A stretch of DNA of 64,000 bases from NCBI RefSeq assembly GCF_000002995.4, contig NW_025062477.1, positions 7,660,649 to 7,724,648 of the forward strand, in the 5' to 3' direction. The position numbers and the translations under genes are program-made. Positions 41,048 to 55,155 of this stretch are shown here, piece after piece (the stretch's first letter is position 1; each line of letters starts with the position of its first letter). The stretch comes from Brugia malayi. Taxonomy: Eukaryota > Nematoda > Chromadorea > Rhabditida > Onchocercidae. Under the pieces are notes generated by a model. The model worked only from the letters and a program-made list of their open reading frames with translations, was not told the origin of the DNA and did no database searches.

Positions 41048-44000
41048 CTAGCAGTGCACAATCTGTTCCACCTCACTTTCTGAACTTGTTTCACAGACCG
41101 CGGATGGTATCGATAACGGAGTCTGTAATTAGGCTTTTTGGAAATATTTAGTGAAGATCTATATTTAATCATGAAGAAAATGTAAAAACAACGAAACGGA
41201 AGGGACTCTTTCCGAATCGTCTGGTTGCTCGTTCAAATCATTCTTGGCTGGATTGAGATTAAAATATCGATCATTAGGGCAAACAAACAAATAAATGAGT
41301 GAATGATTAGTATGCGTGTTAGCAAGATGTTAGATTCGCTAAAATTTTTCCAGAAAATTTAGGAGCTCCTTTCAATTCTATTTACGCTGATAAATTATTC
41401 CACGTTAAAAGATGATGAAAATTGGAAATGTTATTTCAACTTCATCCTGAATATTAGGTTATTTCATTAAAGGGAGAGGAAGTTAACCTGTGTTAGAAAT
41501 CCTCTTGTCAAAAAATATTTAAGCTTACACTTGCTGTCCTACGATGTGTTCGAATTGTATTTTTGACAGCACGAACCTGTCGTTCTTTGTCAGAAAGACC
41601 ATCGGAATGTATGGCAGCCATTTCTAAACTTCGTTCCAATGATGATTCCATTGTTGAAGAGGAAGTAATAAGCAGACAGCTTGATCTGAAATGAACAAAA
41701 TGGCAACTCGTGACTGCAAGCATATTTATTTGAAATACAAGTTCGGACACAAATTAGAATTACCAATCAGGTTGTTCAGCTGCTCAGTTTGATGAATTTC
41801 CTTGTGCGTATGTTGATAAACTCATCAAATAAAACCATCCCAATTGCATAAAGTACAGACATTAGTCAAAAGTATCTGCCAAGACATTTCACTTAATTAA
41901 TTTGAGACTGGAAATTTGTTGAAAATTTTTTGGAAAATAGCTAACCTTTCACTATCATTTGTGCTTTGTGGATTTCTAAATTTCCGAAAAATGATATAAG
42001 AGGCGCTTGGAGAATCGAGCGATGAGTTTAAAATATTCCTAAAAAATGGTAAGTATTCATCTTTAGCTCATCCATGAATTATATTCCAACGATAAATTTC
42101 TAATCTGTGTTAGTTACCCGTTATTTTCATCCTGCTCTTCAGAACTTTCTTCTGCAGAAGCATCGGAAACTTCTTTTTTCAGCTTATCGTCTTGTTCACA
42201 TGCTTCTTCATTGTCACGTGCAATCTGCTTACCTGATGCCACCAACCTATCTTCTTTCTCTTTCAATTTCTCCTGATAGCAAGTAGCTGATGGCGGAATC
42301 TGAAAATGAGAACAGATTTTCATTTCTTCACTTCCATCACACACACAACAACAAAAGATAGCTAAACGTACGGTCACGTTACATTCTTCATCCAAAAATA
42401 CTTCCGCTTCCCGTGATTTTTTTACGGTCGAGTAGCTGGAAAAAAGATAAATATGAAGAATAGAAATATGAATTGCAAAAATTCCGAACTATATCTATAC
42501 GACTTCCTACTTTCAGAATTGCGAATAAAATGTGCTCTTTCTTCGGCAAATTTTCTACATTTACTATTAAAAATATTAAAATTGGACAACCTGAGAAAAT
42601 ATGATTTATATTTTCAATAAGATATAATCTCAAACCTGACAGTTATATTTTGTAAATGAACGGGTGGAGAGTCGATTTTTTCAGATGGTGAAGTGTTTCT
42701 TGTTGCACCATCACTGATTAGCGTACTTTCTGCTGTAAATTGACGTAATCGCGTATGTGACGAACGTTTCTCTTTTGATACTGGAAAGGATGAAGATCAG
42801 TTATTTAAGGAGTTCAAATTTGAAATTAATCTAAGCTTTTTATGCTCAAATTGCTTCCAACTACTAAAGGAAATGTCAGGAAAAGAAAACCTTTGCAATA
42901 AAGAAAAAAGGTAGTAACTCCTCCTGGATTTCTTAATGCTCTACTTACCAGGAGTCATCCGTTGCAATAAATCTCGATGGGAATCTATTGTATTCTTTCT
43001 ATTCTTCCTTCTTTGTGATGTCAAACGTCCATCCGACCAACGTCCCTCCGTATTTCGATAAAATTTCGTTGGGATAATCTGAAAGGAAATGCTTAGAGCA
43101 AAGTCCTTGCTGAAATCATCTTTAACTCTACTGATGAAAATCCAAAAAAAAAAAAAAACGTCAAACTAAAAAACAGCTACATTTAACTATTAAAGAAAGT
43201 TAGCAAAAGTGCTATTTGAATTGTATTTTGAAGACCTTAAATTTTCACTGACCAATTATTTTCAATAAAAAGAAAAATCACTCACCGGTTGTCCACAGAA
43301 ACTGCATTCATATACTATTGCATTTGTTGAAGTTCCATATGTAAAGTCAATGTCATATAAATTATGAAAACCAGAGTCACAGGAAGCTTCCGAAATACCG
43401 GAATTTCGAGCAGGAGATCCACGAACAAGATCAGCTTGATTGTTGCAAAAGTAACTGGACCGTCTGATCGATAAGTCTTGAGAGAAATTATGTTCTGCAA
43501 TGGTAACTTGCAGAATCTTACTCTTTTTGCTCACTTAAAAGAATTGAAGTATTTCAATACTTATTCTGCACAAACATTAGTAAAACTTCATAGGCCAATT
43601 CATGTTCCAACTGTATCAATACTTGATACCTCCCATGATAATTGGTTATAATCGAGACTCTCTTTTATTATTATTAGCAAAGAATAACCCAATTTGAAAT
43701 TAAGATAATACATTTTAATTTTTAACTCTATTTGTTGTTTTGTCTTTTTTTTTATCTTTTTTGATCATACCTGAACTTGAAGTTAGCATTCGTCTAGGTG
43801 AAGTTTTACTCAACTTTCGATTGTATCCTAATGAACTGCGACCGGAACTTTGTCGACTAAAGATCAGTGATTGAGATGATGGAAAAGCTCCACTCGTCCT
43901 GAATTTTTAATTTAATTAATCTCCTACTGTAGGGTGTAAGGTAACCACTCAGTTATTTGTGTCAATTTTACTATTTGCCAGTCACAATATTAGTATTTTA

Positions 44001-47000
44001 AATATGGTGATAGTAGGCACTTGAAGGAAAATCAAATAAGTTATACTGATGATAAATGACCATGACTTACGTTATGCTACTAGCAGAACACCTTGTTGAT
44101 GAATTCCGGTATACGTATTCAGAGTGGTAATTGTCTTCCGATGAAGACAAAGACATTTCTTCTTGTTCCTCATATGATAAGCAACAGTTTGAATTACAAG
44201 CATTAATGCTGGAATTTTAAGAAAGCTTTCGACAAAATTTTAAGAAAACCTTTTTTTTGCTTGGCTCGTACTTAAAACTAGTAAAAGCTAAGCAAAGAGA
44301 AAAAAAAACCATCAATTTTTGGGTAAAATCACTGTGCTTATATGTATATATATGCCTTATAAATTAGTACAAGCCAAGCCAAAAAGATTTTGCAACAGAA
44401 ATTTCAGATCGGGATAAAACAAACAAGCCGGTAGTAATGCTAGGATTAATTGAAATTACATGATACATTTAAAAGATACAATGTTAGTACCTTTGTTTCA
44501 TCACACCTGCAGTGTCATTCGGCTCAGGTCGCATACGTATGACTGCATTTTTAAGACTTTTCGGCATACCTTTTGGTGGCAAAACATTTGTTCTAAGGTC
44601 TATATTATAAGCATATTTTTCACGTTCACTAAACTTTTTTTCGCGCTCTAACAATTCCTGAAATGAGTAACAACAATAATGAGAGCCTGATTAATAAGAT
44701 TTTTCTGATTAACAACATTTTTTAAAAAAGTATGAGAAGGAGAATCATACCCGTTCACGCATTGCCAAATCATCCAAACACTGCTCCAACTTCGAATAAA
44801 TTTTAGTTGCTCGTCTCAACTTGTCTTCGTACATTTCTCGAATATCTTGTGCATGTTTTAACTCTTCACGTCTCATTCGAAGTAATTCACGCTCTGAAAA
44901 TTTTGGACTTAAAACTTTCAAATATAGAGAAATCCTCTTAATATAGCTGTCTTGGATCTATCGACATCAGCTGAGGTAATGAAGTTATAATAATCGAATT
45001 CGATAGAACCTGAAAAATTTAAAAGTTGAAAAAGAAGCGATTTGAAAATTACTTATTTCTTATATAACCCGCAAAAATTATTGCATTACTCGTAAAAGTT
45101 TTGGTTTCAGATTTAGTTATCAAAGAGCAGAAACCAGAAAATGATATCTGTACTTGCGTTAAATTTGCTCCGTGAAGCAAAAAAAAGGACATTTTACCAT
45201 TATTAAGCGCATCTTTCTTCTGTGCCAACGTTTTCTCTTGCCGGATCCCTTTCATGTACTGAATGACGTATGCTTTCCAGCCTGCTTTTTTTTCTAACCA
45301 TTCGTTATCACAAATGTTTGCAATTTCAGACTGAAATGAAAGTTTCGTTGGAAAGACTTTGAAGGGGAGCTCAAAATTCTGAAAATAAGTTATTAAATTC
45401 AAATATATTGATTTTAGCCGCCTTTGATGCTTTTAAGTTTTATGATTTTTTCATAGCTTTTGTTCAGTTATGCTCAGAAACATATTTCTTCTCTCCCTTT
45501 ATTCTTGAACTTTGACCCTGTCGCTTTACATCTTCCAAAGTACAGTTCAAAAGTTACTTTAAAAACTGCGATATGCTTTAAAATTTGCGAGAAAGAAGGA
45601 CGATTCTGTGGTTTGATGCTCCAACATTGCTTCAGTAATAATTTCAATCCTTCAGGCGCAGTATCTGGTATTGGTAAGCTCAAATTGCTGAAATAAAGTT
45701 CCGATTTAAAAAAATACTCGAAATGTCAAACGTAGATAATGAGTCATCTAGAAACTATTCCGAAACTTACTTTGAGCCAACACCCCAAATAATCGCCATA
45801 GAATCAACATCTTTGTATGGAATTTCCTGTGTCAGTAGTTCCCATAATACAACTCCAAAGCTCCAAATATCGACCTGTTTTGCATACTTGGAATTAAAGC
45901 GAAAATGGAATGATAAATGCAAACAGTCGACATGGACTATAGGCAAATGGTGTCAAATCATCGTTGTTAAAATTGGTGAAATTTAAAATAAATTTACATT
46001 TAAGAATGAAATTCAATTTTCCAAAAATCCAATACTTTTTCAGAGCACGGTTCTTTCTTGATGATCTCAGGTGCCATCCAAGCAGCAGTACCACAAAATG
46101 ACATCACCATACTTTTTTCCTTATCCCACTGATGTGATGTACCAAAATCGCAAATTTTTAATATGTCACTGTCATCAACCAAAATGCTGCAAGGTGATGC
46201 AAAGTTAGCACCGATAGTTAGCTAAAGCAAAAAAGGAAATTTTCTAATGTGTCAACTGTTGTTTACTGTTTAACGGCAATAAACTAATCCGTTACAACTA
46301 CTCAAAACCATAGTAATCTGACCAGAAATTTAATTCGTTTTACACACACTCACAACTTACTTGGGTGATTTGAGATCACGATGTATGATGCGTTTCTGAT
46401 GCAAATAATTCATTCCATCAGCAATTTGACGAGCCCATTCGCCAAACGTATCTTTCGCAATATGTTGACCACTTCTAATTACTTCATAAAGTTGTCCTTG
46501 ACCGCAGTATTCCATTACAATGCAAAAACAGGGTGATTGAGTACAAACGCCTCTAAGAATAGAATGATGACAATTTCCTTCTGTCCTTTTGCAGTATCAA
46601 GTATTCATTTTACTATTACTATGACTGAAGTAATGTGATGTTTTATTAAATTTTTAGATGCATACACACGAACTTCCCAGTTAAATCATTACAAAAACTT
46701 TTTGATTATAAGCGGTCTATTGTATTTATCTAAATTCCAAGCAAAAAGAAATATTAGGATTTTCAGAATTTAATAAGTCATTGTGACTAATTTGCGAGCG
46801 CAAGAAAATTAGATAGAAATGAATGGAAATTACATGAATTTGATGAGATTTTCATGATTAAGATGTTGCAAATGTTTGATTTCCGTTTCCGATCTGTCTT
46901 TCACTTTTTTTACTGCCACTAAACGATCATTCAACTGACCACTGAATACAGCTCCCTGAGATCCTGAGCCAAGCCACTCCAAATGAGTAATTGTTTCAAA

Positions 47001-49200
47001 TGGTATTTCCCAATTGTCATTCGAATAAGATATAGTTGACTTAGTCATTCCATTTGACCTAACGTAAGTAACAAATAATTCATGTCAACATTATGACGTT
47101 TTTACAAAAAGGGATTACAAATTAGATTACAGTATCAACTAATACACTGAAATGGCAAAATTTTCAGAGAAATGGAAAAAAGTCAGTAAAAGATTGCGGA
47201 ATGCTTGCAATGACTCGGCGGATAGCCCGAAATAGGTCCACATCGGCTTGAAACATGAAAACAATCCTCGGTACAAGCTATCGATGGTAGATACATTGCT
47301 GGATGCCAGGTTCTGAGAACTGTTGTTTTCTCCAGCTGGCGCCTTATCAGGCGTTGATGTCGCTGTGCCTCTAAGTGATGTTTCTGAAATGCCCGAAGAT
47401 AATAATGGACGACAAGTGGCTGACCGCTGTACAAATAATCCTTTAAATGATAATAGGAAATTTTTTAAGGAATTAATGAGTACATTATTACATGTTCATC
47501 ACTTATAAGCCTTTTAGATTATGATGATTGCAAATGCCTTCTGGCCATGAAAAGCAGAATGTCCGGTGCATGCTTTACTGTTTTTGGTTAGTTATTTAAC
47601 AAAGCAAATAATATTGCAAGAAAAAATGATATAAATGAGAAAGTTCAAGCGTCAGATACGCTTTTTTGGAATAACGCTATTAACTTACCGCCGCCGATGA
47701 CACTATCAGAAATAATACGTGCTGGAAGTGGTGTTGATAGTACACTCTGGCTAACTTTCACTTTATAGTTTCCAAATTTTTCATCAGACATCATTCGAGC
47801 TAACTCTGACTTTGCAATCATTGTTTCATAACCTGTAAAAGTGTCTTTAGTTAAAGAGAAAACAAAAAATTTATTCAGATTCAAAGAATTGTATTATTTG
47901 TTGATGGCTAGAAAGGAGGAAAAATAGTCCAAAAATGTTTGTTTTCATCCTAAAATTTTGAGCAACTGAAGACATAATTTGTTTTATATGTTAGGATGTA
48001 AAACAGAAGTAGTTTTTCAAAGTAATCAAAATAAAGTTCAAATTTTCGATAATGAGAAAAGTTCATTGACCCCAGAATTCAAATTAAAGCATTATAAATA
48101 TTGAGTCACTTTAAAAATAAATGATAAAAACAGATGAAGCTTCCTCCATTCTCTATCAATTACATCCTCTTATTATCACTATAATCATTATTATTGTAAA
48201 GTGTCGTTTTTATCAGATTTTCTAAACCAATTTTTGACACCACGCTGTTTTATACCTATCATCATTATCAGTGTAGAATATGGATGTAATTTAGCATTAA
48301 TGTTTATGATTTTAATTAACCAAAAGTTATAGCTCAAATCATCTTAGCACTTTTCAGTGAATTACTAAATAAAATATTACGGCAATTAGACGGTAGTAAG
48401 AGAAGGAGAAAATGACGAAGAATTGTTCTAAAAGGTAGGAAAGTGAGTGAGGTTAGCATCTGCCTTCTCTTCAGCTCACCTGTCCTATTCCTGACGTTAT
48501 TACAGCATGATATGAGGAGAGACTGTGGCAATTTCCCCTGACGACTTGTCACCTATTTTCGGTCGCTGCCCTCAACACTAATCTTTGCCCCGTAGATAAA
48601 TTCATTTCCCGACTAAAGCATCAATTTTTGTTGCTCTAAACAGGTTTCCTGATCCTTTTTTTTTCTCCTTCTTGCTATGCTGACATCTATTCTCATAAGC
48701 CGAAGAATCGATACATCCATTCACACACGCACCCACACCCATACGCATATATATGTTTATAAACTGTATGATAAAATTTTATGCGGAAATAAAAAAGCTT
48801 ACGAATTATTCAATTACTTTAAAAAAATTATGATTAAATTGAAATTTTTTTGCCATTACTAATAATAATTATTTTTTGAAGTTTTCAAGTAAACAATTCA
48901 CTTTCCTGTTTCTTCAATGTTAACAATCCTAGCTCCATGCAAATTTTTAGTTCAAGATTATTATTACTAAAATTTAAATGAGAAATATTTTAATGAAATT
49001 TAAATGATTGAAAAAAAAGGAAAAACCAACCGTGAACAGTGGAATGTACAAGTAAAGTAGGAATGACGACATCTGAACTGCTGATCTCAATTTCTGGACG
49101 AAGATACTGAGACTTGGATATATCACGGAGTAAGATAGAATCAGTCTGATCTTCTAGACATAAAAGACTCACTGAACTTTTCGTACTTTTCTTTGTTGTA
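41048..49200 (-). CDS. dlk-1: DLK-1 family dual-leucine-zipper MAP3K (5' end missing)
   Basis: In C. elegans DLK-1 activates the MKK-4/PMK-3 cascade in synapse development and axon regeneration and is degraded through RPM-1. Exons in transcript order: 49200-49031, 47832-47689, 47440-47215, 47058-46834, 46552-46361, 46186-46036, 45874-45771, 45687-45558, 45378-45198, 44893-44751, 44657-44491, 44208-44071, 43898-43771, 43533-43286, 43078-42949, 42780-42636, 42435-42372, 42299-42118, 42038-41946, 41685-41529, 41122-41048. All phases close, giving about 1,063 residues. Before the kinase is the DLK signature [15 protein letters not shown]. The kinase has an intact glycine loop (GSGSQGAV), lysine (VAVKKVK), HRDLKSPN, DFGTS and WMAPE. 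A coiled coil follows ([18 protein letters not shown]). SDGLSD lies in the penultimate exon and the chain ends VEQIVHC. The first listed exon needs two bases from an unidentified upstream exon. Confidence 0.9.
41589..41606 (-). other. dlk-1: SDGLSD regulatory hexapeptide of DLK-1
   Basis: The penultimate exon encodes [11 protein letters not shown]. In C. elegans the same six residues near the end of the long DLK-1 isoform are known to promote kinase activation and calcium-dependent switching between isoforms. Exact conservation predicts the same control here. Confidence 0.85.
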
Positions 49201-49682
49201 CTGAAATTTAAAAATTTGGTTCATAGGGTATGTAATCATTAAAAAATGAATGATAATAGGTGTATGTTAGTTTAATTTTGAAGATTTGTTTATAATGATA
49301 ATAGTTTGAAAGATTGCTTAATTTCTGAATGGTGGTGAGATTTTTTTTTTCTAAGAGAATATTAATATTTTGAAAGTGGAAAATTATGATGTGGAAGCAG
49401 TGGCAAAGAATTGTAAAGTAATGGCTTGAAACGGTGAACAACTTGTTCCTCAAATTTGCTCCTCAAGGAAGTCGTGATTCCAATCTTGAGCCAAGTGCAA
49501 CAGCTTCGAACATTTGATTTCATTTAGAATACTTAATATTGTCCTACTGCTTTTTTAAAATCTCTTTCAAGAAAATGTTATATCTCAATCATTCTTACCA
49601 GATATTATTAAAAAGTTTGGAGGATCAAAGAATAAATTGAAAAAATTCAATGCTTAATATAATTGGCATATATATATGTACT

Positions 49683-49684
<2 letters not shown>

Positions 49685-49732
<48 letters not shown>
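49685..49732. repeat. (TA)n-(TG)n microsatellite
   Basis: A TA run of about 37 bases passes into a short TG run. Strongly self-complementary and likely length-variable. Confidence 0.9.
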
Positions 49733-52700
49733 ACGATCATATAGAAACTATTTATGATTTTTTTTGTGCAGCTAAATAAACAAATATTGTAGAAAATGGA
49801 ACCGATGATTTAAAAGTGATTTGTTTGAGAGTTAAAATGATTGGGATAGTGATAAGTAGTTGTCGTAAATGGCCTTTAAATGACCTGTTTAACTGATTAC
49901 AATCAGAAGTTTATAGAGAAATGTGGTATAAAAACTTTGCTAAGAACTTGTCTGGTGATGAATCAAGTACCATAGTTTCGAACAAAATCTTTAAGTTCTG
50001 GACGGAGATCTAATTAGTAGAGATATTAGGAATATCTATTTAATTTCCGACATGCCACATGTCAGATATGTTTCAAAATGAATTCTGAAGAATTGTTATA
50101 GGAAAGAATTGTGGATGAGGAAAGAAGTACAACAATTATACCGTCGTAATTTCCGTTTGAAGCATATCATTGTAACTTTCAGTTTTTCCGGAATACCATC
50201 TGTAACAAGCAATTGTGACCTTCGGAATGGTTTAGCCAATAGTACGGTGAAAATGATATGAACAAACCACATTTCAATTGTCCGTGCGGATAGCAATAAT
50301 CCATTAAATAATCCACACTCAATAAATTAACAGAGACGATGACCATAATAAACTGTAGTATAGATTTGGTAAAGGATCTATTAGTAACATTTGAAACTAA
50401 CATGTAAATCTCTCTTTAACTTCAAAGCAGCTAATATTGATGTGTATTTCTTTATCATATCAAGCATTGATAAACAGTGGTATTAATAAGCCCTTCTCTT
50501 CTCTTTTATGTCCAGTATGAAGCATTATGCAACTTAAAACATTAAAAAATTTCAGCCCATCTTTTTCAGCAAAACATTCATAGAAATGAAATACATTATA
50601 ATTTAAAGAGCTATACATGAGCAAATATACCAAAGAACTTTTTCCTCTATTACTTGAACAAAATTTTCTTGTAACAAAAGTTATTGACTGTTCAAAATAA
50701 TTCAAAATTTAAAATAATGAAAGGAGGAAATCTCGGCAAACGCATCAAATCTTTAAATGACAAAAGAACCCAAAGTTGACCAAAACAAATATTATGAAAA
50801 ATATACAACAATGAGGTGCTCGTTCAATAGCAACTGCATAAAATGTCAATTTCTATGGTCCTATATTCCACGGATAATATTAGGACTGTTGTGTGTATGT
50901 GTGTGTGTCTGTGTGTGTATGTGTATGTGTTAGCACCTTTGCAGATTCATTACTTACCATCTCTATACCCTTTCATTGCTCATCGAAAAATGAATTTCTC
51001 ATAATGCTGATGTGATGATATGACAAGCTATGATGTCAGCAGCAAAGAAAGGCTTATTTAAAGTTTTTCAAATTGTACCAAACGGTAACATTTATTTGAA
51101 CATCACAGAATAGATATGAAAGTTCAAAAAGGTTACTGTTTATTATATCTGACTGCCAAATTAGAAATCTGATATCATTTACCTATTGATCTACAAATTT
51201 TATTTGAAACTGGTCTTAAAATCTAATTCTATATTAATGTTTTGATTAGGTGAACTATCAAAAGATTTCTTTTTTAATACCATCTTAATATAAGATGTTA
51301 TGGATATGTCATCACTGTATAAAAAAAGTATCAATCTTTTGAAATGATAAAAAGTCTCCTTCATGATTCAACCTGCGTTACGATGCTCAATTAACCCGTT
51401 TTCAAACTTTATCAATATGCTGCAAGTAGATTGAAAGTTTTAATAGAAAGTTGAGGGATGGAATTAAGTAAATAAACTTTCCGGAAAAATTAGTTGCAAA
51501 AAAAAAAAAGAATGAAGGATCGATCGAAAAAATTAAGAACACATTAGTAGAAGATAGTCAGGATGCGCTTTCAAATTGCATTTTCTTCTAATGAAAGAAG
51601 GAACGACTCTTGCAATTAAAATTTATTTATAACTCAGAAATCGAAAAAAAAGTATTCACAGTAACCTCTATATTATTTCTATTTTGAAAAGAAAAATACT
51701 CTGTAAAACAACTAAATACTATGATATTTAAATATTTCGATCCGATTTTCAGAAAATTGCTTACCAGGTTAATTTCATTTTGATTGCAGACTTAAGGATT
51801 GTCTTTTAGTGGTAGATGATTATAAATGCAACATGGCCTATGTTAATGGATGATGAGTCAAGCCTATCGATTCCAGGAATGGATAGATGATGCCTTCATC
51901 CATTCACTCTTTGTATGATTCATTCGTTCGTTAGATAGAAAAACGATTGCTTTACTACTTGCCCGTGGGAAGAGAGGAAGATTTAGGCTCATTAGAATCA
52001 TCGAAAAGCATCAGGCTATTTTGTCTATGTGACTTATTCTATCGATATCACAGTTAGCTCGTTTTAGTAATATTTCCCTATAGGATTGATTAGTCAATTG
52101 TTGTTTCATTTTGTTTAATTTGAAATTTCTTTTAAGCAATAACACAGCTTACTGGTGATACATTCACATAACTATTTATTAAATTTGCCATTTTAAAATT
52201 TGGCCATTTCATCAATCCCTTCTACTTCTTCTTCAACTATCCATTGCTTTATGTCATTAGTCTGAAAACTGAATGCACAGATTTAGATACAAATGTAATA
52301 TCAATCAATTCATTGCGATAAATTTGCTCCTCATGAAAGTATTCAAACACCACTTGATATTTCGATATTTCATTTTCTACTTCATTTAATTTTAATACAT
52401 ATCACTCAAGTAATTGGCTTCTATTTCATTATGATTGCTGCTGATGATAGTAATTATGATAATAACGATAATATCCATTGATACAGTGGTATTATATTCT
52501 TAAAATTCCGTTGAAATTTAATACTGAACTGTCATTGACAAGAAAATATTCGTTTGTAGAAGCGAGATGCAAATACTTAAATACAATCATTCATTGCAGT
52601 TTTTACCTTCTATTAGTCTTTCTTCTTACATTGTATCCTAATATTGATATCAACAAATGTTTTCTACAATTAGAACTTAACAGTATCATTGCAAGTGTTT

Positions 52701-53855
52701 TTAAATGAGTGTAATTAATGAATCACCAATATCTGAAGAAAATACAACATTTAATCAATTTCACAGCGTTAGAGCGAAGTTGCCGAATGATTGATAAAAT
52801 GAAATAAATAATTTGGGTCTTTATCAAAATCAATAAGAATTCTTAATTGGAAGAAATTAAATTTCTGGTAAATTTCTTTTGTCTTTTGATATTTGATATG
52901 CTATACTGTCCTTCAATATAAGAAAGAGATTTAGGAATATGAAGGGATCGAGTATATTCGGATGAATATTTTATTTCTGAAACTCAAAAGAAGTCTTTTT
53001 CTTCCTTTTCAGCATCCCTTTTACAAGTTTCTTAAAAAAATACATTTCTTTGATGTTTTCGGAAGCAGAAGGTAGAGTTTTGTAGAAAGTTTTTGTAGAA
53101 AATGACAGATTCTTCTTTATTCTACCATACTTCCCCACACTTCTCTATTGTTTTACATAAAACCTTATTTGTTCTGTTTTTTTCTTTAGCTACCAATTAT
53201 TGGCACTGTATTTAATCACATGACCTAAAACATAATTAAACGATAGATATTTGTACTGCCCTTCTTCTGCAAAATCGATCATTTCATGCTCATTTTACAC
53301 TTACAATAAGGAAAATCTTATTATGTAAGACTACTGATATTTCCCACTGGCTATTAATGACATGTATTATTAGTCTTATATTTATGAAATTTTCATTTTT
53401 AGTATTTATTATTAAACTGGGCATACTACGACATGTTGAAAATAAAGGATATTTTCTATACTGATCTAGCGTTAGTTTTTTTTGATTTGTAGAAATGTAT
53501 AGAGAGGAAAGATTAGTATCCGACATCAAAATCCACTCCACTTGTTTATCCCAATTAATTTGCTTCGCTCTGTATGTCACAAATAATTTGTTCGTTTTCC
53601 GTTAGTTCAAATATATTTTTAAAATGAAACTTAAAATATCCCAGTAGAATTTTATGAGAACAGCAAATCTCAACAAATATGGCCAAAAAAAGAATTTAAT
53701 CCTATGTAAAAGTTGTTTAAATCTTATTGTACATTGTAAAAGATGATGCAAAAGAAATACAAACGGAGAATAAATTCAACTCATAACAAAATTCCATCCT
53801 CTATTTCGCAAAAAATATATTAATAGAAAAGAGCAGTTGAAAGCATTAAAGATAC

Positions 53856-53897
53856 CGCCGTCCTTGGCCGAAGAGAAGAGGTGATTGCAATCTTTGA
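53856..53897 (-). CDS. Candidate upstream dlk-1 exon
   Basis: A 42-nt block is bounded by GGTTGCAG and GTATCT. Read in the phase the first certain dlk-1 exon requires, it gives QRLQSPLLFGQGR and leaves two bases that complete an Arg codon. It is a possibility only: the intron would be about 4.6 kb and no ATG exon is identified. Confidence 0.25.
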
Positions 53898-54893
53898 CTG
53901 CAACCAATAATGAATCATTAAATAAAAAGAAATGAAAAACACTTACAACAAATTTTTAACCCTGTAAGAACGGTTAACTTCTTGGCAATATTTGTGTTAA
54001 TGATATTTTGTTAGTTCAAGAAGAAAGTGGTAAAAATTGTATGTGTATAAGAAAATTGCAAGATTTTGGGAATTTTTTATAGGATAGATAATGACTATTG
54101 TGATACAATAATTTTGAAAATAATAGTTCTTGAAAGGACTCCTTTTCCTTTTAAATTATTTCTAGATCAGAAGCGGAAATGTCCAGCTCTATCAAAATAT
54201 TGGATGACCTCTCTCCTAGGCATCTTACTGGATTCACTGGATCACTTCTTGACTTGGCATTTCATATTGATTCAGCCAGCATTCAACATTTAACAAAGAC
54301 AAAACAGTTTTTAAAAACTATAGGATAATTTGAAATAAAATTATTACTTGTAGTGGAAGGAAGGGTTTTATTTATGCTCTCCTTTTATATTACATACAGC
54401 ATATCAATTAAAATATTTTAAGCATTTTAAGCAAATAAACAACTGATGAACGGAGCATTTGCAATGCAAAACATTATGCTCAATTTTTTATACTAACGAT
54501 TAGCTAAAAGCTTACCGTCTTACTTCTGCTTCCAATAAATTCTCCTCAGATATCGTACAAGTGATCTAGAGGGCTTTTTTTTTTTAATTTGTTGACTTCC
54601 TATTATACAACGTCCTTAGTGAACCACAAATTCATCTCACAGAAAAAGGAACGAAGGCAACCTAACCAAGCAGAACCCCATTTTTTTTTAAAATATAGGA
54701 TGAAAAGTGTTCACGTTTCTTAATATAGAATTCTTTCGCACTTCATCATTGCTCATTTTTGAAATTTTATACAAAAGGAAGTGTAAAATTTCATCAAAAG
54801 TAATTATAATGTAAAATTTCATCCAAAGTAATTGTAAAATAAACTAAATATAATAGAATAAACAAATAAAAGATGAATTGAACAAGAATAGAA

Positions 54894-55155
54894 ATTTTAT
54901 TTTCAGAGATGGCATCGCGGAATGGGCAATGATTGAATTATAGGGGACCTTAGAGTCAGCTGGTATACTTGCAGGACAACGAATTGGTAGCTTAAAATGG
55001 GAAAATAAAAAAGTGTTCCTTTTTTCCAAATAAATAAATTCAAGAGTATAAGTGAAAAAAAAGTGAAACTTCAAAATCCGCTGAGTGTACTTGCACGAGA
55101 TGCTGAAAACCAAGGAATTGCACAAATTTCTGCTGTGATTCGTAAGAAAGTTTAG
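54894..55155 (+). pseudogene. CTF8-like clamp-loader subunit relic
   Basis: CTF8 is a small subunit of the alternative RFC complex (with CTF18 and DCC1) used in sister-chromatid cohesion. After the acceptor TTTTCAG at 54,906 the frame reads DGIAEWAMIEL, TAG (54,941-54,943), then GTLESAGILAGQRIGSLKWE. This aligns with the CTF8 core, where Glu-Leu-Gln-Gly is usual, so TAG appears to replace a CAG Gln codon. A frame change follows, then KKVKLQNPLSVLARDAEN and IAQISAVIRKKV to TAG at 55,153-55,155. The last part matches the CTF8 end in layout (human ... VTALIKDKI). A stop plus a frameshift in a family of about 120 residues marks it as a pseudogene. A sequencing error would have to be double. Confidence 0.55.

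Larger units (their letters stand above)
49210..54890. other. Gene-poor region upstream of dlk-1
   Basis: Mostly AT-rich with short frames. It should contain the dlk-1 promoter and first exon. A faintly protein-like but frame-broken block occurs on the minus strand near 50,150-50,330. Nothing else is supported except the candidate exon at 53,856-53,897 and the TA repeat. Confidence 0.45.

Noticed and set aside
45460..45986. Plus-strand frames opposite the kinase exons
   Set aside because: Shadows of dlk-1 exons on the other strand.
50096..50403. Protein-like minus-strand text in two frames
   Set aside because: A frame break and no recognisable motif; too weak to call even as a relic.
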